Of a stretch of 64,000 nucleotides of DNA, positions 19,431-28,983 are shown piece after piece. The translations under genes and the position numbers were made by a program. How positions within the stretch are numbered: position 1 is the first letter of the stretch; each line of letters starts with the position of its first letter. This DNA is from an uncultured Pseudomonadales bacterium. Lineage in GTDB: Bacteria; Pseudomonadota; Gammaproteobacteria; Pseudomonadales; Pseudohongiellaceae. The stretch lies in the NCBI GenBank assembly GCA_949372635.1, contig CASIAB010000007.1, forward strand, positions 248,001-312,000, written 5' to 3'. The notes under the pieces are model-generated. The model was not told the origin of the DNA. It did no database searches and was given only the letters and a program-made list of their open reading frames with translations.

Positions 19431-20237
19431 CTACAGAACATCGCCAAAAGCCTGCTTGATCTTCATAAATAACCAGCCACCAAAAAAATAAGTAATGATG
19501 GAGACGGGGATTATTATTTCCAGATGAATGAAGGTAACTTGACCTAGAAGAACGATCTCCCGATACAGGCTAACGAAGCTATGCATAGGGTTTAACAAAA
19601 ATATATTTCGCTGAGCCTCGTCTTCAATAATAGATATTGGCCAAATTATCGGGGTGAGGAAAAACCAGATGGTGATGCCTAAGGCAACCAATTGTTGTAA
19701 GTCTCGAAGGAAGACACTGAGCGCTGAGAGAATAGCCACCAAGCCTAACGTGAATAAAAATTGAAAGAAGAAGATAACCGGCAGATAGAACCACATCCAA
19801 TTCCAGTAGCCCTGAGTCGCTAAGTAAGCTAACAATATGCCAAACCCTATGGCGTGTGTCAGATAGGGAATCACCGACCCCACGACGGGAATAATCTGTA
19901 CTGGAAATTTCACCTTGGTGATTAACGGCGCCTTCTCTATCAATAGGCCAGTAGATTTACCGATGGAGTCGGCAAAGGCAAACCAAGGTAGATAGCCAAC
20001 CATCATGAACACGACAAAGGTGCTCTCTTCAAATCCCACTGCGGCTCGCTGATTAAACAGAACACCAAACACGAAGGCATAGATCATGATGTGGATGATC
20101 GGTGTGATGATCAGCCACAGGAAACCGCCAATGGATGCCGTGAACTGGGCAAGAAAATCCTGCTTAGCGAAATTATGGAAGAGCCGGTAATGGGTGAAGG
20201 GTGTCAGCATCCATTCACGCAGCAGTGCTAGTAACAT
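19431..20237 (-). CDS. wzm: O-antigen/polysaccharide ABC exporter permease (Wzm)
   Basis: A 268-residue ABC-2 type membrane protein with six hydrophobic segments. The N-terminal amphipathic part (REWMLTPFTHYRLFHNFAKQ) and PIIWPISIIEDEAQRN near residue 205 are typical of Wzm-like exporters. It is first in a two-gene unit with wzt and should move lipid-linked glycan across the inner membrane. Confidence 0.9.
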   Translation of the reverse strand: MLLALLREWMLTPFTHYRLFHNFAKQDFLAQFTASIGGFLWLIITPIIHIMIYAFVFGVLFNQRAAVGFEESTFVVFMMVGYLPWFAFADSIGKSTGLLIEKAPLITKVKFPVQIIPVVGSVIPYLTHAIGFGILLAYLATQGYWNWMWFYLPVIFFFQFLFTLGLVAILSALSVFLRDLQQLVALGITIWFFLTPIIWPISIIEDEAQRNIFLLNPMHSFVSLYREIVLLGQVTFIHLEIIIPVSIITYFFGGWLFMKIKQAFGDVL

Positions 20238-20329
20238 TCCCTATCCAGTATTTGCTATTTTCGTCTGTGAAGGCCGCGAATTTAACCACGATTTGCGTGA
20301 AAAAACTAAGAAATACCGCCGCAAGCCTT

Positions 20330-20335
20330 TATAAT
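20330..20335 (+). promoter_or_regulatory. -10 box upstream of the deacetylase gene
   Basis: A perfect TATAAT. It lies directly before an in-frame GTG (20337), which would then be at or before the transcription start, so it supports the ATG at 20379 as the true start. No good -35 is seen. Confidence 0.35.
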
Positions 20336-20378
20336 TGTGGCTTCTGCAATTTATAGCAAGCTGATTTATACTGCCTGC

Positions 20379-21131
20379 ATGCCAATATCAGATTTGAAAC
20401 CAGAGTTAAATCTCGAACACAGACTAATCCCCTTCGAGACATCCCCGCTGCCAAAGGGCCCCTGGTTAGTATTCGCTCCCCATGCGGACGATGAGACCTA
20501 CGGCATGGCTGGCAGCCTGCTCAAAGCAACTGAAGAAGGAATTCAAACCCATCTCGTGGTTGTCACAGATGGCGCCCTGGGTGGCAGTAAGGAAGGCTTG
20601 GTGGATGTCAGGCATAGGGAAGTTCAAGCGGCGGCAAGAATTCTCGGTATCGAAAGCGTAGATACCTGGCAGGAGCCGGACCGAGGCCTAGCGCTTAGCG
20701 ATGAGCTAGTGAATAGAATCGCTCACAAGATCGGCGAAGTAAAAGCTGCCTGCGTCTTCTTTCCTGGGCCGTTAGAGCTGCACCCTGATCATCGCAACAC
20801 GGCCCTGCTAGTTTGGGCAGCTGTGCAGAAATTGAGTAGCGAGGGCTTGGCAGTGAATGCCTATTCCTATGAGATCGGCGTGCAGAATCCGGTGAATATT
20901 TTTATCGATATCACGGCTCAAAGACCGCGCAAAGAACAGGCGATGACTATCTATGCCAGTCAGAACGATGAGAACAACTATGAGGAGCTGGTTCTGTCCT
21001 TGGACAAGGGGCGAACATTTACCCTGCCTGCAGGGGTGAGTCACGCGGAAGGGTTCTATCTGTACTCAAAAGAAGAGTTAGCGACTTCGCTGAAGGAAGT
21101 GACGCACAATATTATTGAATTGTACTTTTAG
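20379..21131 (+). CDS. PIG-L family (LmbE-like) deacetylase
   Basis: A 250-residue protein with the PIG-L zinc motif APHADDE near residue 35 (family pattern A-H-P-D-D-E; here a H-A-D-D-E form) and the second ligand region ELHPDHRNTA near 135. These enzymes remove acetyl groups from N-acetylglucosamine-like sugars or related compounds. Its divergent position next to wzm suggests surface glycan modification, but that is inference only. There is no signal peptide. Confidence 0.75.
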   Translation: MPISDLKPELNLEHRLIPFETSPLPKGPWLVFAPHADDETYGMAGSLLKATEEGIQTHLVVVTDGALGGSKEGLVDVRHREVQAAARILGIESVDTWQEPDRGLALSDELVNRIAHKIGEVKAACVFFPGPLELHPDHRNTALLVWAAVQKLSSEGLAVNAYSYEIGVQNPVNIFIDITAQRPRKEQAMTIYASQNDENNYEELVLSLDKGRTFTLPAGVSHAEGFYLYSKEELATSLKEVTHNIIELYF

Positions 21132-21162
21132 TTATTACAAGAGTAGCCATAGTAAAAATAGC

Positions 21163-21714
21163 TCAATGCATTGGGCTGGCAGTGTCTGAGGGCATTTGCT
21201 CATCCATCCAGGTCGGCCAGAACGTAAGCGGCCATCCCGCTTGCTGCCACTGAGCATGAACAATACCCAGCCATTGACGTAGTTGTTTGGCCTCTACCGT
21301 CAGGGTTGCTTTCCCTGCATCCTCACCCCCTTGCTGTGCTGCGGTGCCCGCGTCACGCTTGAATACTAGCACCATAGCCCCCTCGGGACTTAGAGAAAAA
21401 TCGACTTCTAGGACCAACCAGCTCTGTGCACTGTTAGGAGCCTGTACCGGAACCTCCGGAGCAAGTTCCGCTTGAGCAGCCTGCTGCGCAAACCCCTGCA
21501 TGAGACTGCTCGCCGGAGCCGGATTGGCCGAGTCGGTAGTAGCCACATCGAGTGATTGTTTCTCTATCAAGTCGAGAAGATGGGTAATAAGCTGGGCAAG
21601 TAGTCGCTGTGTTAACCAAAGAACGATGGATACATTCCCTTCCACTTCACCGCTGAGGCGAATGCGGTCTTCGGTGTCGACATATTCTGTAGTTATTCGT
21701 TGGAGATGGATCAT
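21163..21714 (-). CDS. Unknown protein, last gene of the type I secretion operon
   Basis: A 183-residue protein I do not recognise. It has no signal peptide or membrane segment. Residues 1-55 form a probable strand-rich then helical part (VEGNVSIVLWLTQRLLAQLITHLLDLIE), followed by an Ala/Pro-rich linker (about 55-95). A second part (WLVLEVDFSLSPEGAMVLVFKRD, then a helix LRQWLGIVHAQWQQAGWP) ends the chain. The gene starts 10 bases after tolC on the same strand, so it is almost surely co-transcribed with the exporter. A cytosolic role such as a chaperone or adaptor for the secreted protein is conceivable but unproven. Confidence 0.7.
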   Translation of the reverse strand: MIHLQRITTEYVDTEDRIRLSGEVEGNVSIVLWLTQRLLAQLITHLLDLIEKQSLDVATTDSANPAPASSLMQGFAQQAAQAELAPEVPVQAPNSAQSWLVLEVDFSLSPEGAMVLVFKRDAGTAAQQGGEDAGKATLTVEAKQLRQWLGIVHAQWQQAGWPLTFWPTWMDEQMPSDTASPMH

Positions 21715-21724
21715 GATCTGGATG

Positions 21725-23071
21725 TTAGTTTACAGGTGCTTCCAACCAGCCGCTAACTTCAAGCATGTCGTCCGCTGTCAGCAGGCCTGTCTCGCGCTTC
21801 AGCAGCAGAATGTATTTCACGTGTTCGTAGCGGACTTGTTGCAAGTCTCTCTCAGAACGAAACTGATCCCTGAGCGCGTTGAGCACATCGACACTAGTCA
21901 CGGCGCCAAGCTCAAAGCCACGCTGCATCGCCGTCGAGGACAGTGTCGTCGAATCCACCAACTTCTGCGCTGCCTGAATCAGCGTCTCCGCCGACTGCAC
22001 CTGCAAGTAGGCAGATCGAACTCTCTCGCTGGCCTGTAGTTCAATCTGCCGCAGTTGACTCTCTGCGATCCGATGCTGACTCGCCGCTTCACTTATCCCC
22101 GCGCGATTACTGCCACCAGCATAGATTGGAATAGAAAGGTCCAGCCCGAGATAGGTTGTCTCAGTCTGATTGATCAGCCTATTTTCGAAGCCCAGATTAG
22201 AATCCTGACGCTGCACGATAAAGTTGACCTGCGGCATGTAAGCGCCGCGCCGCTCATCGATGCGCTTATTCGCTGCACTGACGGCGAACTTCTGGGCTTT
22301 GATCTGATGGTTATTCTTCTTGGCCTGGCTCACCCAGAAGCTAATGCTGTTCTCCAAGGGAGGAATGTCTGCATTTTCGCGCAGGCCGCTGAGCTCGCCG
22401 GCGGTTAAGCCGCTCACAGAAAACAGGGCTTCTCTGCTGAGAGCCAATTGAACCTGCAGCTGAAGTTGTTGCGCTTCAACGGCAGCAAGGCTGGCCTGAA
22501 CCTGATAGAGGTCGGTGACCCGGGCAAGCTGACGGTCGTAAAGACTCTGAATCTGATCGAGCTGATTGCTAACCGCCTCGAGCTCCGAGACAATCGATTC
22601 CAGCGCGTCTTCAGATTGCAGCACGTTAAAATATTTCTCGGCGACCTCGGTGAGAAGGTTTGCCAGTTCGCCGTAATACTCGGCCTCCAGCTGGTCTTCT
22701 ATTAAGTAGGCCTGACTGCGAGCTGCAAAGGCCTGCCAGTTAAAAAGAGTCTGGGTTAGTTGCACAGAGAAGCGTTCCCCATCGAACGTTTGTCGGTTAA
22801 GCCCCTGGGCTTGACTGCGGTTATCAGAGACGCTCGCCCTGGCAGATACCTGCGGGAGCAAACGGCCATTGGCAGCTCGCCGTCTTGCCGAGCCTATATT
22901 TAGCCCCTCCTCGGCGATACTTAGCGTCGGGCTAAATTCAACGGCGGCACTGAAAAAATCTTCGAGAGTCGACCCGAGTTTTCCGGCAGAGTCGTAATCC
23001 TGAGCCATGCTCGCCAGCGGAACGATCGAGGCCAAGCCAAGGCAAAAAAGCCATCTGAGAGAGTATTTCAT
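21725..23071 (-). CDS. Type I secretion outer-membrane protein, TolC family
   Basis: A 448-residue protein with a signal peptide ending near SMAQ. It carries two long coiled-coil repeats typical of outer-membrane efflux proteins, with the G-G-x-N-R-A-G-I-S-E-A motif (YAGGSNRAGISEA, about residue 320) and the RQ-type pattern around DVLNALRDQFRSERDLQQ near residue 395. It forms the outer-membrane and periplasmic tunnel of the type I exporter. It follows the hlyD-like gene by 6 bases. Confidence 0.9.
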   Translation of the reverse strand: MKYSLRWLFCLGLASIVPLASMAQDYDSAGKLGSTLEDFFSAAVEFSPTLSIAEEGLNIGSARRRAANGRLLPQVSARASVSDNRSQAQGLNRQTFDGERFSVQLTQTLFNWQAFAARSQAYLIEDQLEAEYYGELANLLTEVAEKYFNVLQSEDALESIVSELEAVSNQLDQIQSLYDRQLARVTDLYQVQASLAAVEAQQLQLQVQLALSREALFSVSGLTAGELSGLRENADIPPLENSISFWVSQAKKNNHQIKAQKFAVSAANKRIDERRGAYMPQVNFIVQRQDSNLGFENRLINQTETTYLGLDLSIPIYAGGSNRAGISEAASQHRIAESQLRQIELQASERVRSAYLQVQSAETLIQAAQKLVDSTTLSSTAMQRGFELGAVTSVDVLNALRDQFRSERDLQQVRYEHVKYILLLKRETGLLTADDMLEVSGWLEAPVN

Positions 23072-23077
23072 GTTTGA

Positions 23078-24415
23078 TTAGTCTTCGATAAAGCTGCGGC
23101 TGAGGGCAGTAGTAAATGGCTTGAATACATATTGCAGGAAGGTTCTTGCACCGGTGTTGATAAACACCTCGGCGGGCATCCCGGGAACGAGCACCAGGTC
23201 ACCCATATCCCTCATACCCTCTGGAGTAACTTCGACGCGAGCCAGGTAGTAAGGGGCTCCAGTATTCTGATCGATCAAGCTGTCGGCAGAAATTCCAATG
23301 ACATTGCCATAGATGTTAGGGACCAGGCCGCTGCTGAAGGCAGAAAAACTAATGGTCGCTTCCTGGCCTACCGTCACCCGGTCAATATCGATCGGAGCGA
23401 CTCTGGCTTCTATAATTAGCTCATCGGACTGGGGAACAACCTCGGCAATGTCGACACCGGGCCGCACCACTCCACCAATGGTATGCATCTGCATGCCGTT
23501 TACAATGCCGTCCACGGGTGCAGTAATGGAAGTTCGGCGAACGATATCACGCAGGGCGATCATCCTTTCCTCGGAATCTTTCAGCTGAGTGCGGACGTCA
23601 CCGAGTTCGTTTACCACCTCGTTCAAAAAGTTTTTATCTTGCTGCAGTATTTGCAGGCGAGTTTCGCCTATCTGCATCTGCGTTGTGGAAATATTGGCAG
23701 TCAAATCCGCCGCCTCACCATTGTAGGAAGAATAGCTGCGCTCTAGTTCCCTCAGTCGCTGCTTGTCTGAAAAGCCTTCTTCGAGAAGCGCTCGCACATC
23801 CACAAGCTCTTCCGAAAAGGAGGCAGCCAACTCAAGCTTGCTGGTTCGCACAGCCTCCAGTCCGGTGACCTGAGACGCGAGCTGATCTTCACGCTGCTCC
23901 AGAACCTCTACTTCGCCATCACGAGCGGCCTTGCGAGCCAGGAATATCTGTCTCTCCGAGGCCATCTCGGCATCGGCGTCAGTTCCTGCCTGCATGAGTA
24001 CTGCAGCGAATGTAATCGATTCCGCGCCGCTGCTCTCCGCAAGCAGGCGTGCCTCTCTGGATTTTAGAGCCACAAACTGGCCGTTAGTAATCTCTAGCTG
24101 CGCCAATGGCTGCGTGTCATCCAATACCAGTAATGGGTCTCCAGCCGACACGACGTCGCCATTGCGAACCAGTATCTCGGCTACGATACCCCCTTCGAGG
24201 TGTTGAATAACCTTCTTATAGGACTCAACTGTCACCACGCCCGAGGCCCGCGCCGCACCATCCAAGGGTGCAAATGCTGCCCAGAATCCAAACACGCCAA
24301 ACACCAGGAAAAAGATAAATAGGCCTACCCTTTTCGGCGTCTCCATACTGGTATCGAGAATCTTCTGCTGTTCTGTCTTGTCCACCGATGATTCGGCGAG
24401 GTTTTCTTTAGTCAC
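23078..24415 (-). CDS. Type I secretion periplasmic adaptor, HlyD/PrtE family
   Basis: A 445-residue membrane fusion protein: cytoplasmic N-terminus, one membrane helix (about residues 30-48), a lipoyl half-motif (SGVVTVESYKKVIQHLEGGIV), a long coiled coil (about 130-280), and the second lipoyl half (TSITAPVDGIVNGMQ). The closing part LVPGMPAEVFINTGARTFLQ is the usual HlyD/PrtE ending. It joins the inner-membrane ATPase to the TolC protein. Confidence 0.93.
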   Translation of the reverse strand: MTKENLAESSVDKTEQQKILDTSMETPKRVGLFIFFLVFGVFGFWAAFAPLDGAARASGVVTVESYKKVIQHLEGGIVAEILVRNGDVVSAGDPLLVLDDTQPLAQLEITNGQFVALKSREARLLAESSGAESITFAAVLMQAGTDADAEMASERQIFLARKAARDGEVEVLEQREDQLASQVTGLEAVRTSKLELAASFSEELVDVRALLEEGFSDKQRLRELERSYSSYNGEAADLTANISTTQMQIGETRLQILQQDKNFLNEVVNELGDVRTQLKDSEERMIALRDIVRRTSITAPVDGIVNGMQMHTIGGVVRPGVDIAEVVPQSDELIIEARVAPIDIDRVTVGQEATISFSAFSSGLVPNIYGNVIGISADSLIDQNTGAPYYLARVEVTPEGMRDMGDLVLVPGMPAEVFINTGARTFLQYVFKPFTTALSRSFIED

Positions 24416-24473
24416 GACTATTTCCTGCGTTCACCGTTAAGTGGTGAGAATTAACTAGCGTTGTAGAGTTTCT

Positions 24474-26210
24474 TTACGCGGCACTTCCACCGCTGGCAAT
24501 AGCTGTCGCCGGAGCCTTGGCGGGAGCCCTTAGGCTGGCAAGAACCTGATCCTTCGGCCCAAAGGCGGCGGCCAGGCCGTCCTTCATTACCAGTATCTTG
24601 TCCACACATTGCAGCACCATAGTGCGGTGAGTAATCACTACCACCGTGCAGCCCATCTGCTTGATTCTGTTTATGGCTTCAACCAGCTCTTTTTCACCCT
24701 GGTCATCTAGATTGGAATTAGGCTCATCCAATACCATCAGTTTAGGGCTGCCGTAGACGGCTCGCGCAAGGCCAATTCTCTGCCGCTGGCCGCCGGACAA
24801 AACTCCGCCGGCTCCACCAATTACGGTGTCGTAGCCCTGCGGGAGTTGTAAGATCATTTCATGTACGCCCGAAAGCTTGGCAGCAGCCACAACCTTGTCC
24901 GGCGAGAGCTCGCCAAAGCGAGAAATATTCTCAGAGATGGAGCCATCGAACAGCTCAATATCCTGCGGCAAATAACCAATGTGGGGGCCTAGCTCGGCTC
25001 GATCCCAGGCAGCGATATCGGCACCATCCAAACGAACCTTGCCGGAGTGAGCTGGCCAGATCCCTAATAAGGAGCGTGCTAGGCTGGATTTGCCAGACGC
25101 ACTTGGCCCGACAATGCCCAAAACCTCCCCTGCGTCTATTTGCAGGCTCACACCCTTTACCGCAACTATCTGCGAGCCAGGAGGCACCACAACCACCTTC
25201 TCTGCGCTCAGGTTTCCCGCGGGAGCAGGCAGGCTCATGGTCTCCCGTTCAGCCGGGATTGCGTTGAGTAATTCTCCTAATCGCGCATATTGTGCTCGGG
25301 CAATGGAGAACCCCTTCCAGGTACCTACTAGCATGTCGATTGGCGCGAGCGCACGGCCTAGCAGCAGGGAGCCTGCGATAACCATGCCGGGGGAAATTTG
25401 TCCCTGAAGAGCTAACAGCGCCCCCATTCCAAGCAGAAGCGACTGCGTTATCATGCGGAAAGATTTCGAGACATTGGCGACTATGGCCGCCTTACTGCTG
25501 GCTTCTGTCTGCAACACCAAGACTTGATCCGAACTAGTTTCCTGGCGGTCTCTTATGTCATCAGCCATCCCCATGGCGGCGATAACCTCGGCGTTACGCA
25601 GGCTGCCGCCTAATTGGCCAGACACCCTGTTTGCGAGCGCGTTTGCCTCCTGCAAGCGCTTGCTGGTCATGACCTCATTGGTATAGGCCAGGATAACCAT
25701 TATGATTCCAGAGATGATGGCGGCGACGCCGAACCAGGTGTGAAACATAAACATTACGGCGACATAGATAGGAAACCAGGGCGCATCGAAAAACGCGAAG
25801 AGTCCGTTGCCGGTTAAAAACTGCCTCAAGCTGGAGAGATCGGACAAGGGTTGGGCGCTGCCACCCCTGCCCCCGGACAGCAGTGCATTCTTGAATGCCG
25901 CCTGAGAAACGCGCTTACGCAGATTCTTTTCGAGTCGGTTACTGGCACTGATCAGGATTCTTGAACGAACCCATTCGAAGCCGCCCATCGCCATCAGCAA
26001 GGCGACCATGAGAAGGGTTAGCATGGTGAGCGTGGATAGGCTGCCACTGGACATCACCCGGTCGTATACCTGAAGCATGTAGATCACCGGCACCAGCATC
26101 AAAACATTGATGGCGGCACTGAAGACTCCCGCAAGGATAAAATAACTCTTTACGTCCTTTAATGCGGCGGAGAGCTCTGGGTATTTCGTGGTTTTGCTAT
26201 TCTGATTCAT
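24474..26210 (-). CDS. Type I secretion ABC transporter, PrtD/RsaD type
   Basis: A 578-residue fused membrane/ATPase exporter. There is no N-terminal C39-like domain, which is the PrtD/RsaD class rather than HlyB. Membrane segments lie in residues 25-310, Walker A GPSASGKSS near 372, signature LSGGQRQRIGLARA near 477, Walker B LMVLDEPNSNLD near 500. The class typically exports serralysin-like proteases, lipases and S-layer proteins, which fits the coat protein and metalloprotease encoded further right. It is the first gene of the four-gene exporter operon. Confidence 0.93.
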   Translation of the reverse strand: MNQNSKTTKYPELSAALKDVKSYFILAGVFSAAINVLMLVPVIYMLQVYDRVMSSGSLSTLTMLTLLMVALLMAMGGFEWVRSRILISASNRLEKNLRKRVSQAAFKNALLSGGRGGSAQPLSDLSSLRQFLTGNGLFAFFDAPWFPIYVAVMFMFHTWFGVAAIISGIIMVILAYTNEVMTSKRLQEANALANRVSGQLGGSLRNAEVIAAMGMADDIRDRQETSSDQVLVLQTEASSKAAIVANVSKSFRMITQSLLLGMGALLALQGQISPGMVIAGSLLLGRALAPIDMLVGTWKGFSIARAQYARLGELLNAIPAERETMSLPAPAGNLSAEKVVVVPPGSQIVAVKGVSLQIDAGEVLGIVGPSASGKSSLARSLLGIWPAHSGKVRLDGADIAAWDRAELGPHIGYLPQDIELFDGSISENISRFGELSPDKVVAAAKLSGVHEMILQLPQGYDTVIGGAGGVLSGGQRQRIGLARAVYGSPKLMVLDEPNSNLDDQGEKELVEAINRIKQMGCTVVVITHRTMVLQCVDKILVMKDGLAAAFGPKDQVLASLRAPAKAPATAIASGGSAA

Positions 26211-26473
26211 TTAGCTAATTCTTGTTTATCTTCATTGTCTTTGATATCTCACAAGTTCTGCGAAATACGCTCGTGAAATCGAGTAGGCACGAGTACTTAT
26301 GTCGAGGTGCTATTTAATTGGGCTCAAGCGCAAATATTCAACCCCACCGCTAATACCTAGCCCTCACATCTGGAGAATAGCAACGATGATCCGACCCGGA
26401 CTTTTACGCGTAGAATCTGACCTGAGGCCAATACTCCTAGTCCTTTGGAATAGATAGCCGAGGATTAAATTCC

Positions 26474-27175
26474 CTAAATTGTCTCTTTGCCCTCAGCGAA
26501 GTCCTTCAACGTCTTGACCTCGTTGATGATCAAATTCGTAGATCCGTCCCGTCTTACTATCTGCCGCTTCTGTAAAGTCTGAAACACTCGGGTCACCGTC
26601 TCCCGGCTCACATTGAGCATGATAGCGATTTCCATGTGCGTTGGGGGGTTTGCAATTGCACTGGCGGCGACGGCTTCTCTGTCTCTAGTGGGCACTAAGG
26701 CCCAGAGCTGGCAGCACACACGCTGAGGAATATTCGGCAAGCCAAGTAGTGAGCGCTGAAAAATCATCTGCCTGACTCGGTCTGCCAGTTTTAGCCCCAG
26801 GGTATTGGCAACAGTGGGGGTTTTGTTCATTATTTCCCGCAAGCCGCTCATTGGCACAAACACAACGACCGACGGCGTTAAGGCGATAACGTATTCAGGC
26901 TGTGGGCCATGGTCGAACAATCCTAACTCACCGCAAAACTCCCCAGGCTGCACAAAATACAGGCCCACTTCACGGCCATCGATGGTAAAATCGACGCCCT
27001 GCAGCCTGCCTTCAAATAATAGGCAGACATGCTCTTCTTTCTCGCCGGCATTCAGCACGATGCCGCGTCTGGTAAACTTGCGCAGGGACGATTGCTGAGC
27101 GAGGCCTAGCAGGTCATTGTCTGCGAGCGTCTTCAGAATCGAGAAAGAGCGCAATAAGTCGGGAGTGACTATCAT
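26474..27175 (-). CDS. Crp/Fnr family transcription regulator
   Basis: A 233-residue regulator: a cyclic-nucleotide-binding fold (residues 10-130, with PGEFCGELGLF at 77-87), a dimer helix and a winged helix. The recognition helix SRETVTRVF at 190-198 keeps Arg, Glu and Arg where E. coli CRP has R180, E181 and R185, predicting binding to GTGA half-sites. The cAMP phosphate-binding Arg-Ser of E. coli CRP (R82-S83) is replaced by Pro-Glu, so the ligand may not be cAMP. No Fnr-type cysteine cluster is present. The ATG at 27175 is chosen over an adjacent upstream TTG. The gene lies between the exporter operon and fecR. Confidence 0.88.
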   Translation of the reverse strand: MIVTPDLLRSFSILKTLADNDLLGLAQQSSLRKFTRRGIVLNAGEKEEHVCLLFEGRLQGVDFTIDGREVGLYFVQPGEFCGELGLFDHGPQPEYVIALTPSVVVFVPMSGLREIMNKTPTVANTLGLKLADRVRQMIFQRSLLGLPNIPQRVCCQLWALVPTRDREAVAASAIANPPTHMEIAIMLNVSRETVTRVFQTLQKRQIVRRDGSTNLIINEVKTLKDFAEGKETI

Positions 27176-27252
27176 CAAATATAGAGCCCGGTTATTAACC
27201 TGATAACAGCTCTCAATAGGGCTGGTGACGCATTATAAGTGCTTGAAATGAA

Positions 27253-27295
27253 ATAGTAAAAGCGTGTATTGTGGCGCTATGTGATTTGAATCACG
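27253..27295. promoter_or_regulatory. CRP-type site in the crp-like/fecR intergenic region
   Basis: TGTGATTTGAATCACG at 27280-27295 matches TGTGA-N6-TCACA at 9 of 10 positions. On the minus strand a TACTAT box (27253-27258) begins 21 bases from the site, placing the site centre at -41.5 of a transcript toward the crp-like gene: class II spacing, suggesting autoregulation. On the plus strand no equally placed -10 is good (TACTTT at 27317), though TATCAT at 27322 is possible for fecR. The 324-base intergenic region holds nothing else I recognise. Confidence 0.65.
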
Positions 27296-27499
27296 CCCCA
27301 GCCTCAGCCCCTGAGGTACTTTATCATCTACAGGATCAGACCGTATTATCGTGCCAATGCTGCAGCGCCCTAGGTAATGCTAGTCGTGGTGCTAGCAGGC
27401 TAGTAAAAGTGGCCGTCAGATTAATAGCCAAGCGCCTTTTGCAGCATAGGTTCTAATTTCGGCTAATTATCAAATAAATGAACACCTAAAGTTTAGAAT

Positions 27500-28982
27500 A
27501 TGACTAATCGACACTTCATCAAGCTCGCTAAAAACGCCAGATTCATTGGCGTCAAGGCCGTATTTGCTTCTGCGGGGCTCATTCTCGCCCTGCTAGCGAC
27601 GCCTACTTACGGCCTTGAAACGCCAGAACAGCAGCAAGTCGGCACAGAATCTGCGGCATTGGTGGGCACGGTAAGCTTGGTTCTTGGCAGGGCGACTATC
27701 GAGTCCGGCTCGGGCAAGCTGTCCCGAGCCGTGGAGCCAGGCTCCCAGGTTCGAGTTCATGATCAGATCGTGACGTCCACCAACGGCCATGTTCACATCC
27801 GCTTTGTGGACGATGCCTTGCTTAGCGTAAGGCCAGATAGCCGCCTCGAAATAACGCGCTACGACTACGATCCTGCCCGTCCGGCGCTTTCCACAGTCAA
27901 ATTTGATCTGATCGAAGGCATAACCCGGGCTATCTCCGGCAAGGCTGCCAAGGCGGCACGCCAGCGCTTTCGCCTGAATACACCCATTGCCGCTATCGGC
28001 GTACGCGGCACAGATTTTACCGTCAGCGCTAAAGCCGGCAGTACCAGAGCCCTGGTAAATGAAGGCTCCATAGTACTAGCGCCGTTTTCTGCAGACTGCC
28101 GTGCCGATGCCTTCGGCCCCTGCGGCACTAATTCCATAGAGCTGTCCAGCGCAACGATGGAAGTTATCGAACTGGATAGCAGCACACCCCTGCCACGTCT
28201 TGTTCCCGCAACCGATGAACAAAATATGACAGCAATGCGCACCGGGGTTCAGCAGGCGATTCGTAGCTCACAAGGCGCTGACGAAGCGTCTAGCACCGAG
28301 GATAACGGAGTGCGTGCCGAAGAGCTGTCGGCGGTTCTCGTAACAGATAATGCTGCCAGTGACCTGGCAGATGCAGCGAGCCTCGCAGATGCAGCGAGCC
28401 TCGCATCGAGCTCGCGAGCGCAGTCTCCTGCCATCGCAACCGGAATTTACACCCGAACAGGCGATAGAGATTACCGATGTAGCCGATAGGCAGCTGATCT
28501 GGGGGCGCTATGCCAGCGCCGGGCTCGATGGCCAGGAGCGTATTACCCTTCCCCTCGATGAAGCGCAATTGGGTAGAGAAATCACCGTAGGCAACTTCGA
28601 CTATGGCTTATTCCGCAGCGAAAATGGCAGCAAACGTCTGGACAGCGGCCTTACCGTCGTCAGCTTTGGCCTCAGTAGCGCTCAAGCCTTCTATAACTCC
28701 TCCAGCGGCGTAGTGGCGATGGAAGTCGGCGGCGGCACACTGGATATCGATTTTCAGGAAAATAGTTTCGCCACCCTGCTCAATCTCAATCACAGCCTGA
28801 CCGGTGAGCTTGAATTCACTGCCGGTGGCCGATTGTTCGACGGCGGCTATTTCCATAGTCGCACAGACGGCAAGATTATCGCCGGCGCGGTCAGTCTCGA
28901 CGGCTCGGAAGCCGGATACTTTTTCGAGCAACAACTGCTGCAAGGAGATATCCAGGGTTTAACCCTTTGGAATAGCCATTAG
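27500..28982 (+). CDS. FecR-domain secreted protein (one frameshift)
   Basis: About 490 residues when the frame is restored. There is a signal peptide (to about PTYG), then a FecR domain (residues 50-200) with HIRFVDDALLSVRPDSRLEI and FRLNTPIAAIGVRGTDF, the typical pattern of FecR domains in periplasmic or surface proteins. The first frame stops at 28489; the second frame continues from about 28430 to 28982 (PEFTPEQAIEITDVADRQ and a strand-rich C-terminal part). The shift therefore lies between roughly 28400 and 28435, next to an 18-base tandem repeat. The stop precedes the cyclase ATG by one base, so the two are co-translated. Confidence 0.8.
28367..28402 (+). repeat. 18-base tandem repeat inside the FecR-domain gene
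   Basis: Two exact copies of GCAGATGCAGCGAGCCTC in tandem, encoding Ala-Asp-Ala-Ala-Ser-Leu twice. The repeat itself keeps frame, but it adjoins the frameshift and could be a slippage site. Confidence 0.9.
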
Positions 28983-28983
28983 C

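Noticed and set aside
26240..26260. TTTGATATCTCACAAG as a CRP site upstream of the exporter operon
   Set aside because: Only four bases separate TTTGA and TCACA, where a CRP site needs six.
28249..28982. Long minus-strand open frames within the FecR and cyclase genes
   Set aside because: They mirror the codon usage of the GC-rich plus-strand genes and encode no recognisable domain.
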